The notes beneath the pieces are model-generated. The model saw nothing but the letters and a program-made list of their open reading frames with translations. It did not search any database and was not told the origin of the DNA. This document shows, in pieces, positions 11,049 through 23,400 of a stretch of 64,000 nt of DNA. This DNA comes from Allium sativum (taxonomy: Eukaryota; Streptophyta; Magnoliopsida; Asparagales; Amaryllidaceae), in assembly GCA_030737875.1 (NCBI GenBank), contig CM060915.1, forward strand, positions 905,952,677 to 906,016,676, in the 5' to 3' direction. Within the stretch, counting starts at the first letter, position 1; every line of letters starts with the position of its first letter. The position numbers were made by a program, and so were the translations under genes.

Positions 11049-14000
11049 CTACATTTTCCGTAAATGTATTTGTTGTAAAACTCACTTAAGCTATAAGATG
11101 ACACTGAATTAAATGGTATGATGACAAAATATTTCAAAATGTGTGTGACAGAACATAATACTAAGGAGCAATTGTGCATCTATGTAATTAAATCCCCACT
11201 AAAACGAAGCAAAAACTTAAGCACTTTTCAAGCGTGCTTTTAGAATTCAACTTATTAAATAATAGATCTGCTTAAAGCCCCATAATCTCCCATTAAGCCA
11301 GCTAAAACCCAAAAAAAAAAAAAACACTCACTCAGCAGTTCTAGTATAGACATTCGATTTGATCATTTCAGTTGTAATCCCAATCAGCAAAGCTGCAATA
11401 CAGAGCAGTGATACAGAGCTAAGTTCAATGGCCAAGCGGTCGACATAAATTAGAGCCTACTTCTATTCTCTCATTTTTTAACCGCATGGTTCAAGGATTC
11501 ATTGGTTTTATTATATAGAAGTAAACAATATTTCTTTTACTTACAACATTGATGACGAACTAATAAGAAATCTGTTTGGCATTAAGATTTTATCTCCAAT
11601 ATGGTTTTTTTGCACATCTGTTGTATCATCGCTATAGTTTTTTATACCATCATTATGAACCATCTAGCGTTTTAACTGTGTAATTGTGCATGGTTTCATC
11701 AATGCTATAAACATGTAAAGGTCAATATGGAAAATACTCCATGCTATATTACAATGAACAAATATTACGAACAACACATTTCTACGGTACAAAAGATACA
11801 TATACATACATTTTATTTAGAACATGGTTCATTAATGTCAACAAGTGTCGATCTTGATGATCGAACTCGTGATTTTTGGTCTCCCAATCTATATTGATAA
11901 CCACTGAGCCTAACCCTACTGTAGTATACATATATTTTTCATAGAGATGTACTACATTATCATCAAGCATAATAGACAAGGCAAATCAAGCATACTACTT
12001 CCTTCCCCAAGTGAAGACAAGGTTTTCAAACAAACAATAAAGAATTTGGTAAAGGATGTCCCCCGAAGAGAGGTAGTAAAAACAAACTTCCATTTAGGTT
12101 CAACTCTATGAGGAAACTGTGAAAATGTTAATATGAATCAAGGAGTTAAAACTTTTGTGTGACCACTCACTTTATGTTTATCAAGTTCACTTTTATATAG
12201 TGTGTAATGGATTCATGTGTCATATGCACATAATCATTTTTCTGGAGTATGTAATGAATTCATGTTGTATGAATACAATATTACAAAATTATTTGTAATG
12301 AAGTTCAATTATGATACATCTAGATGACTTCTAAACTTTTACCTCTAGTTAAACTTGAATCCAAAAATCTTAAACAAACATCACTTTATGCTGCACCATG
12401 TAGCTATGAAAAATTAGGTATGTTATGGTACCGTTAAATTTACCATTACCATACAAATACCAAACAACTGATAATCAATATCGAGCTACATTGATATACC
12501 AATATTATCGGTATGATAACGATAAATTTGCCAGTCGTATTAATTTTGTTTTTTCGCTATTTTATTAATCAACACAGTAAAAACTTTGAATGTTTACTAG
12601 ATTTTAAACAGGTGTTTATTGATAATATATTTCCTTTTGGCTTTATTAACTTAAAAGTTGAAGATCATGTAATTTTATTATTTCACGTTGTTGTAAATAA
12701 TTTATCATGTGTTAATGAAAATAAATGAATTTTTTTTTGTACAAACATTAACAAAATTATAATCAGTAATAACATGTTTGCTCCTCATCATTATCAAAAT
12801 TTTGATGTAATATAGTTTAATGGTATATATTGATAAATTTATAATTAACAATCAACGGTTTGCCAATTTATCATTATACTAACAAACATTTCACCAGTGG
12901 TAATGGCACAGTATAGGTATTCATTTTTGACTTATCAATAAAATCGGTATGGTAACGGTTTTACCATATCAGTAATGGTGCACAATGGAAAACAACTAAA
13001 GACAAGGTAAAATATGACACTATGCAATACTAAAAACTGCTTAGTGGAACAATATGTAGTTTTATAAGAAAACAACTCATAAAGGAGTATTACACATGAT
13101 ATTCTTTTCTCACTAATGAAAGCATTAGTTTATACGCTAATCCGCACACTCGGTATCAAAATATCAACATTAGGGTTAATCTGTGTTGAATAAAAGCATA
13201 TCACAAACAGCAGTTAAATGAATGCCTTAGATAATTAGAAAGGGGTGCAAGCGATATCCTGTTCATTTATATAGGACTGCATTTTGTGCATTTATGAATG
13301 TGCATTAATACATCAAAGATAAGTTGAAATTTCCTATCCCCGAACCATAAGTCTAATTAAAGTTCATCCATTAAACCTTATATTACCAATCAAAGAATAA
13401 TGAGTTGAAAACTCTGATATCATCGTAGTCGCTGCCATGAATGAGATACTTTAGCACATAAGTTTAAAATCAAGTTGGAACTGAAAAAAAAAAAAAACAG
13501 ATTCACTACTCATTACTCAATGGTATTATTGTGTAAGTAGGGTATAACAATATAGTTTCAAGGTTTGTGTCAAAAGATATAGAGTTTGTCCATGATGGTT
13601 TTGATCCACATGTGACATAAATCAAATCAGATCTTAATAATGTTAATATACTCATGGGATACACAAATAAAGGTAATTCTGATTTTGGTACATACAAGGG
13701 CAATAGTTATAAACCATAGTAACATACAGTTGCATCACCTGCTACCGGGGAAGAATTTGTTGTCCATGAGAAATTACTATGATGGTGGAAAAGTTAGGAT
13801 CAATCCCCACACCCCACACATTCACACCATATAAAACACCACCCAGTTTAATATTGATCTGTGGATGTGTGAAGACTCACTAACAAAATGAGATAAATAT
13901 CACAGAGGTCTACGAATCATGGTTGCTTGGTTTCGTTTACCATGAAAGAATAGAAAAAAAAAAAGTTACAGAATTGGTATTAATTTACAAGCTCCATAAT

Positions 14001-17000
14001 TTCTTGACCAAATAGTCAACTTATTTTGCTGTCAAATTAAAGCTTTTGTTTACATATATTTGGTAATTTTGAGCAAGAAAGAGAGAAATCAATGCAACCA
14101 GCCAATTAAATGATAAGAAAACAAATGAAATGAAGCCCTTTTTCATTATGGCAACGGCCATTGCCTTTGTGTCACTGGAAAATTGAGATTTGGCAATGAT
14201 TTAATTACAAATACAAGGACATAAGTATATTTTTGAAATACATATTTTTATCCACTTTCTTATGGCACTCAAATTCTATGTACCTAAAAGATGTCGACTG
14301 TTTCTATTTGTGTCTGCTAACTATGTGATTTATTTCCAATTAATTTATTGACATAACCAGTTGTAATATATTAATGTCAAATTAATGAATAAAGTAGATA
14401 TAAATAAAAACTGATCGATATTTATTGCAAGATCAACTGCTCGCAAGAATAGACATTCGTTTTTATTAGATTTGAGTCAACCTTGGAATGATGATAAGTG
14501 AGGGTTTTTAATGAAGGTATTTCACTAAAAACATGGTCAAAATGTGTAACAAAGGAATGATTAGAAAGGTGAAACATAGTGGACGTAAAGCAAATTACAC
14601 GAGATGTAAGTTAATTCAACCTAGAACAGAACTACATCCAACATGGTTGGTTTTTCTTATTACTTTGAGCTTTCAGTTACAAGGTAAATTTGAATGGCTA
14701 TTACAAGAGTTTAGCACGAGCAAATATACTTATTAAGAGTAGAAACAATTGATCATCGTACATGTACATGGTAATCTCTATTCATAACCATAAAGATCAT
14801 GCTTTGAAGGATTGAGATCAAAGTCTTGAATGCTAAGATTCATTACAACAGTTGACTGCTATCAGCGAACCAGATAAGGCCAGCTTGGATTCCATGTTGT
14901 CAGAGAGGACATGGTGTATGCCTATCGATGAAGCATATTTTGATGTGCATGTGTTAGAAAGATACAAGACACTTGGAGTGGTTGTACATGATGCTTTAAA
15001 CCAATAAGCAATGATCTATAGGGAGTGGAAGTGGCATAATGAGGTTTTTGACAGACGGACAGCGCTGACATGATGACTTTGTCAGGGAACGGTAGGGGGT
15101 CGCTGCCTATTTCTGCAGTGGAAACCAGGAGGTCTTGTAAAAAAAATCAATTCACTTGAGACAAAGCAAAGCAATCATGGAAGCTGCTCGACGAGAAGTC
15201 TAGATGAACAAGGTACGGACATGACCCGTAGGCGTCATGAGATGTTAGAAGTGTTTCCTTGTCATGACTTAATCACTTAAGAGCGAGACGCAGAAATGTA
15301 TGGAGAGTGGTCAAGGGAAGTTGCCTGTGAGGCATGTGGTGCTTCATGATTCCTAAGACAGATGACGGACAAGGTTCCGAATATGGATATCAAGGTGAAC
15401 AAAACTTAGGAGTGAGGATATACTAGACGAACGGATCATTGAGCGTAAAAAGGTCCAGATTGACATATGCTACATACATCTTTGCTATTGGCATTTGGAT
15501 CCAGTAGGCCTGTTTTGACTCTCACAAGAGAAACGAGTAACATTTTATCCCAAGTTTGGCAGAGACGAACATATCTTGTTTGTAAATTAATGAGAATGAT
15601 ATGCATTGTATCCCACTGGCTGGGGTGATTGGTTCCTCGAGGCAGTTTTGATGATATGACATCTGATGCAACGGAACACTTAATTAAAATCAGAAGGTGT
15701 GGATTGTTTCTCGTTCCTTCTACCCAATGGCCGAGACTGGAAATCAAAATTTGTTTAAAAAAACCAAACGTTTTCATTACTTTTACTAATCTTTGTAAGC
15801 AAATCCGTGATAAGAAATTTTCGAGCTCTCAACAACTAAAAAATTTCCAGCTCTATTTCGTATCCTGATTCTATCAACAATGACATATCTTCTCCTCTTT
15901 CATTTCTCCTGTTTTTTGTCTTTCACATGATTTTGCCAAAATTTTCATATGCTTCTTATGCTGGGGTTTTTGTGAACTTTCCCTTTTCTTTTATGTTTCT
16001 CTAATATACTAAGGTTTAGAACATAGTTAGCTGAAAGTTCGACTTGGTAGATCAACACTGATAGGTCGACGTTGATAAACTAGCATTGATCTGAGCCTTG
16101 CCCAGCAAACTCAAGACATTAGAATATTGAGTTGCCATCTCCCCTTGGAAGAAGACAATACATAAGTTAGTGAGCCAGGGCCCATTACACTGTGTCAAAA
16201 GATGATATCTTTGCAAATGGGCCGCATTATCATCCCACTATTTAGGTCTGTACAGCTGTCTTGGATGGGCGTGAGATGGTCAATCTTGTGCTTGCAGGGC
16301 CACTGAAGTCATGATCGATCTGCTCTATGATGGAGAAGATCGGGGTGGTTCAGTAATTATGTTGCTTTTGTCTTTTTTTTACTATGACAAAAGGAAAAAA
16401 GTACTACACTGTTGAGAGCACTCCAAACTTTAGCCGCATAGGCATCCCCACCGAAGTATGGAAGAACAAAGACGACCCAGTAGCAACTTTGATCATGCAC
16501 AGCATTTCTAGAGCCGCTGAGTTGTACACTTTATGTGGGAATAGAGCGAAAATGCTTCCCCATGGATTCTTTTGCATCAGCGCTTCCGTAAGTATGGCTC
16601 ACCAAACCCGTTTCATCCTGTTTCTGAATGCGCACTAGATTGCGCATGCCTAGTGGCTGTAGCTTGTTGACCAATCTCTACATCATATGTCATGCCTTTG
16701 GCCCTTCCTGAGCATTCCCCTTATTTAATCAGGTGCCTGTACAAACTTCTAAAGCTTGCAAACCCTTCTGAAAGTTGGTGCTACTATTTACATAGCTGCG
16801 CCACTCCTGCTTTGATCGTTGGTTTGTTGAACAAGGTGGCCAAAAAACAAGGAAATTTTCTTCTTCCTGTTTGTTTCCATCAATCCTAACCTCCATGCTC
16901 AGGAGTCCTGAATCATAGGTAAACCTTTTTGCGAATTCAAAGTAAATTTAATTTCCGCCTTTATTTCAATATGATCGCCTTTTTATTCTAGTTCCCTATG

Positions 17001-20000
17001 AAGACTCGCAAAAGGATCAGTCTCATATCATTGCTTGGATGAAGGCAATTTTCAAGCTACCCGACAATCCAATGAATGTAGTGCTCATCTTAACAGATGC
17101 CAATTTGCACCGAGCGAGGCTGACGGGACCGGCTAAAGCACGATAAAGGAAAAGGTTAGAGTGCCCAAGCCCAAGAAGAGGAGAGAAGTGGTGGTCGTAA
17201 TTATCCAAGCAGAGAAGAGCGACAATCAAAAATTGTAGGAGATAGCCACGAGAATAGTTAAGTCCGACTAGGGACAACACGGTAGGACAAGATCGGTAGC
17301 AAACGGCCAAGGCGACAAAGGTAAGTGGCAAGCGTATGACCCTCACCTGTATGATACAGTGAAAGGGGGATTACCACTAGGCAAGAGGGGCTACGGACAT
17401 GTGTTTGAACCGGTAAATCCGTAAGTGTAATTTTTCTTGGTCTTCTAATTACACTAGCACACTGAAGACTCCAAAGGTGGGAAGGACAAGGGCACGGGGC
17501 CCAGAAAAATAGTCCATCCACCAATAGAGTCTGTCGACAACCAATAGTTGTGCCCCTCAACACATGTCCGTCTGAAGGGGCAACGAACAACGATAATGAC
17601 ATTGAGTTTTATTGTCTATTCCTAGTTAGGAACAGGCACGAGGCTTAAACAACTAAAGGTAATTAGAATTTGTTTATTGTTTCTTCTTAGTTGATTGGCT
17701 TAGCAATAATCCGCTTTTACATGTTACGTATTCCGTCGCCATGCACTTTTAAGTTTAACAGATACTAACTTGGTCTTATTTACTTTGTATTGCAATGGTC
17801 CAACTCGATCTCTCCGCTCTAGATGAGGCTCCTCAAAGCAATGTCAGACCACTCCCCCCAACAGGAACAGGATACCCTCCAGCTCACCCTGCAGGCGGGG
17901 ATGACTCCGACTTCTTTGGGGCCACCCTTCATCATTTATACTCTCGTTCTTCAACTGGAAAAGTGCATCCCGCTTTCGACCATCTTGCCACAAGCACTCG
18001 GCACGAGGCTCGCTATTGTTAGTACCCTCAAACAGTTCAATGATAGATGATGAACAAACGGTATTGAGTAGGGGTTGGCCCACCCATTCATGTTTGTAAA
18101 GGCGGCTGAGCTAATGGATGGTCAAAAGACTCTCATAGGCGTTCCCCTGTCACCTTCACATGGAAGACGAGTGAGAACAGGGTAAATGGGTTGTTCCACA
18201 TGCTGGCTGGGACCATAGAAAAGTGATGGACCAATCACACTAACCTAAGTCAAGGTGCTGTAATATGATCAAGGTCATCCTCGAGGAAGACCTTCAGGAG
18301 ATTTCTTGATAACCTTATAAAATTTTCTACGTCCAACCTCATTTAAGGTATTCCTTTTGCTGTTTGTTAACTACTTTCGTATGGCCAAATCCCGCGCTTC
18401 TTGCGTGAAGCATGCGGCGATTGCACTGAGGAAAGCTATACAGGAGGTTAAGGCATGGATCATCGACGAGAGCAAGCGAATTACCGCTGAGAAGTAGGGG
18501 GTGAGAAGGCGACCAAAGAGATCAAGAACATGGTTAGGGAAATGCCAAAGAAAGCACAATGGAAGACGGTGAAAACATGTCAGACAGGACCGGAAAAAAG
18601 TGTATCTATGCTCTGTTCTATAAGGGATTCCGACTAACATGGACCAGACAAGACTTTAATTTGGACGATGTTTGTAAAAGCTGGACAATGCATGGACTAT
18701 AGAAAAACATCGAACAATCTCGAACAGACATATTTTAATATATTTTATCTAGTCATGATAATGTCCTACTTGAGAATCGAACGGACACAGAGTGAACACT
18801 TTATAGCTTCGGACATATTGAACGTCAAATACTTGCACAAAATTTACACCACTAATAGAAGAAGAAGCCTCATGATGCTCGAAGCTATAGCAAGAAGTAC
18901 AGCTGTTTAAGTCACAGACTCACAGCTAGAAGAAAAGACCGCTGAGATTGACAATCTCAAAGCTTCCTTCAGCATCAGAACTGATTCAGTCAGGCAGTGA
19001 CAAAGGTGGAACTTTAGAAATCCAACAGATATTAGAACATAAGGATGACCGCCATATCGAAATGGTTTATTGCTGCCAATTTCCACTTGTCGATCATGTG
19101 TGACTTCATCCTCATTGTATAATTCGCACAAGTGCACCAGAAAGTGGTGGAAAAGATGAACAATCGCGGCCCAACTCCCCTACATCCTTGTCCCATGAAG
19201 AATAGCATCTTTTATGAAAGCCCCATACAAACAGGTCTTGAACCTTACACAGCTACGCGGGTCATCGAGCCTGGCGAGGTCTTGATAGACATATGCTACG
19301 TGGGTCTTTGCTATCTGGCTTCGGATATGATGTTGGGCACATTTAGACTTTCACAAGAAAAAATGAGCAACGCTCGTGTTGGGCGAGCTGAGAATTGGTA
19401 ATATTAAATTGTGGTTGAGTTCAACAAGCACTTCGGTACTAATTTAACCTTTACCCGTGTGAAAAACAAATGGGATAATATGAAAAGTGTTTAGATGCCA
19501 TGCAACCAACTATTACACAAATCGGGTAGTTGGTCAGTTGAACAAGATATTCAAAGAGACGAAGAATGACGACAGTTAATTGTTTCACAATTTCGCTCCT
19601 TCAAAAACTATACTTCCCTAAATTCAAACAATTGAATAAGATGTATTTATGGCGCAGCTAGAGAAAGGAAAAATGCATTTACAACATGCATCCAACACCT
19701 CCAGCCCACTTCAACACCTAACTATACACAGATATTCTTAATGGAACACCAAATGAGCTGCTTTCCAGTCCCAACGCTACTGCTCCACATAGAACATTCA
19801 ATGATGTTTCATTATCCCGAACAACACAAGGAAGATCCTCTACTCTAAGAGATGATAAGAATTCCGACGTGTTCAAACCAACCATTGAACATTATCTCTG
19901 AATTTGGTCATCTCTCAATGACTACAAGTCTATGAGAGTGAGAGCCTATAGTAATATGTACATACGAGCCAACAAAACTGTTGAACAAGAAGAATGAACG

Positions 20001-20404
20001 TGGATGTATGTTGAACTAGATTGTCCAACAATTTAGATCAAAAAAGATGTGATGTACATTTATTTCAAATGCATCTTTTCTTCTGACATGTACCATTTTT
20101 TGCATTTTACAAGTAATTTGTAAATTATCACCCTTTATTCAAAAATACCAAAAACAGCTTAAGACAAATAAAAATACAACTTCATACCAACAATCATTTC
20201 CTTTTGGCAACACAAAAACACAATTTCATTTTGTGGATCTTTTCTAATTCATGCACCGTTCAAAATACCTCTTTCGGAAGCATCTTTCATTTTCCACAAA
20301 GGCACCTTTAGACTAGTTCCAACTTCAGTTTGATTCAAATATACATACACATGCACATGCACATTCATACAATCATACATACTTGCACACACACATGTAT
20401 ATAC

Positions 20405-20476
<72 letters not shown>

Positions 20477-23400
20477 CATGAGATTTCATGGCACGTGCAA
20501 CGCACATGCATTATGCATATATACTTTTATTACGAATTTATATTATTCAAAATTTTAACATAGTTTTTGAAAAATTATTTGAAATATTAAAGCAAAAAAG
20601 GTTGTAGTTTTAATTCCAAAAAAATCATCTAAAAATAGATGCTAATTTTATTCTTTGTGGGATTCGAGCTCCCGATCTCTTATTTGCATATAATGGTACT
20701 TTTGAAACTTCACAGTTAGATCAAAAGCCTGTGTTTCTATTCAACCTACATATAAAGATATATGGAAAAATGTTGGATCAAATCAAATTTTTATACCATA
20801 GCAGTAAGGTTACCGAAAGTTTGTAGCCAAATAATTTTCATTGTAATTTGGTACAAAAGAAGATATTAGAAAACAATAAGAAAGGAAGTCGATAAAAAAG
20901 TTGTTTTTTAAGAAGTTGGTATCGAGTTAAGTTAAAACTATTTACTGTACATTTCTATCAACAATAAATTTTCAAAGTTAAAAAAAGTGTATTTGTATGA
21001 GAAACGTTAAAAAGTAAATAAAAATAAATATTTCAGAGCTCTAATCTAAAATTGGAGCGAAAAAAGAAGGAAAATAAATTAATATTACTAGTGCATAAGT
21101 GTAACAACGCGTAGATATTTGGGATCCCACTCTCTAATTTATTAAGTAGTTTGACATAAAAAAAAAGTAATTAATTTTTTCTCGAAAGAAACGGAAGCAG
21201 ACAAAAATATTTTAAAATGGTATAAAAATTGAACTAAAGAATGATACTTTATCTAAGGTCTCCACAAAAATCAGTTCATAATCTGGCCAAAGAGTACGAA
21301 ATTATAAAAGATATTAAAAAATCTTTTTAAATGAGTAAAAAAGATATTTGGACAAATTTTCGAAATAAGCTTGTTTTTAAAACTAATAGCAGATTTAGGC
21401 TAGTTTTGAAACTATTTGCAGAAATATGCTTGTTTTTGGCAATAGTTGTTCAAAAACAAGCTTATTTCTGTAAATAGTTTCAAAACTAGTCTAAATCTGC
21501 TATTAGTTTTAAAAACAAGTCTATTTTGAAAATTTGTCCCTTATATTTTTATAAGGGGCGCACTTTACAAGTCCGCTCACGTGTATTATTTTTAAAACAA
21601 CTGGCCACCTCAGCGCTGAGGTGGACAAAACAAGCTTATTTCTGCAAATAGTTTTAAAACTAGCTTAAATCCGCTATTAGTTTTAAAAATAAGGCTATTT
21701 TGAAATTTTGTCCAAGATATTTATTAAAAAATCTTTACAAATGAACTGAAATTTCGTAAAAACACAGAATTTTCTTTACAAATTATGAGAGATTTTTCTT
21801 AGCAAGTTATTGCATTGCATGTTGATAATCTTGATGTAAAAAGGAAAGCTTGAAAATTTACAAATGTAATATAGAGCAACACATTGTAGGTGACAGTGTA
21901 TTGGATTATTATTATTAATAATAATAATAAATAATCAAGCAAAAATAGAAACTAAAAATCCATAAACTGGTCTAAAAATGAAAAACTCAATAATAAAAAA
22001 ATAAAAACAAAAAATCAAGTGCTTTACAAAAGGGTTGTCATTTCATAAAATTATAAAATCTTTTGTAAATTATAAGAGATTTTTTGTAGCAAGTTTTTGC
22101 AATGCAAAATTAAATATAAAAAGGTATCGATGATTATAGACCCAGCAAATGGGTCAGGTCGAATAATAATGGGTTGGGTCAATTCAAAATTGACCAAACC
22201 CATGTTGTGCTCTGACTGGCCCAACCCATTTTGTGACCCGACCAAATTAATTGATGATCTTCATGTAAAAAGGAAAGCATGCAAAACTTTAATATAACCT
22301 AGAAAGCCACATTGTATGTGACAATGTGTTGGGTTCTATTTTATATTTTATTACATAGTTGCACAAAAATAGAAAACGATTTTTTGCCAGTTATTGAATA
22401 AATCTACCACCAGTACTTACAGCATCTTCTGTCGGAATATTGTGCTCATGTTGTCCACTGATACCTTTGGTCATCATGCCACCAGATGGTCTAGACATCT
22501 CATTTGAAACCCTCTTATCACCTGTTTTTTGAAATATGTACCTCGGAAGTTGCTGAATGTCTTCATCGGATAGTCCTTCCTAATTTCGTAGTTCAATTAA
22601 CCAATAAGTTTCTTGCCACCAGACCAAACAACTTGAATTAAAGAATAAAAAATAAAGGAAAAAAACACATAAACACACACAAACATAACATCGCTTTTCT
22701 GTGTAATAATACAGAAGACTAAAAGCATTTCCAACGGATGCTCAAATGTCACAATTTGTGACATTTGCACCGAAGATCCTGTCCAACAGGATGTATGAAT
22801 GTGTATAGTATGGATTTGAGCTTTTGATAGTTTGGGGATTCAAGATTAAATGAGGCATTGGTTGAACAAGCGCCTGGAAGCCAGACGCTTATTCAACAAG
22901 TGCCTCAATCGATAATAATATGAGGCGTCTGCTCAACAGACGCCTAATACTAATAATATATATTTTTTAATTATCAGGCACCTGTTGAACAGACCCCTGG
23001 AATCAGGCTTCTGTTCAACAGGCGCCTACAAAATGGTTGGGAAATCACTGATTTGGGATTTTCATAGTGCACATAATATTATACATGAGCTCTCCACAAA
23101 TGGAGATGCTCTAAATAACAGAAAACTCTAATCACTGTAAAAAATAAAATATCCAACAGGAGACCAAAGGCTTGCACTTCATGTACTTCAAATTGAATTG
23201 CCAGATATAGCTACAATATGGTTTAAAAAGAATTCTCAGTGGTTGATAAATATTTAATATTTACATTTCAGTTTGGACACTGATATTGGTTCGCGTGTAT
23301 TCATGGCAATTTGACCCAGCAGAAATAACCAGTCTTAGATCTTAACTGGTGGATATTTTTTTCCCAGTCCCAACCAGCATGTTTACATCATAATCGACGT

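Larger units (their letters stand above)
11049..22420 (-). other. Intron 4 of the RING ligase gene (11.4 kb, repeat-filled)
   Basis: Bounded by GTAAGT on the exon 4 side and TAG on the exon 5 side. It holds a tRNA-derived SINE, decayed retroelement-like sequence (about 14.8-19.9 kb), a CA/TA microsatellite, a Mutator-type foldback and a local duplication. The other three introns of the gene are 909, 93 and 878 bp, so nearly all its growth can be put down to insertions. No alternative host exon was recognised inside it. Confidence 0.85.

Noticed and set aside
10688..11179. 163-codon minus-strand open frame
   Set aside because: It overlaps the RING exon in the wrong frame; its C-terminal part is TA-microsatellite translation. 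The real exon is 10872-11048 in another frame.
11428..11500. Intact tRNA-Ser or tRNA-Leu gene
   Set aside because: Only box-like matches are present; the arms do not form a cloverleaf as read.
16384..19401. Separate host genes in the large intron
   Set aside because: Short open frames without start context, splice logic or recognisable domains; better explained as retroelement decay.
20249..20563. Tyr/Ile-rich open frames on both strands
   Set aside because: Direct translation of the CA/TA microsatellite.
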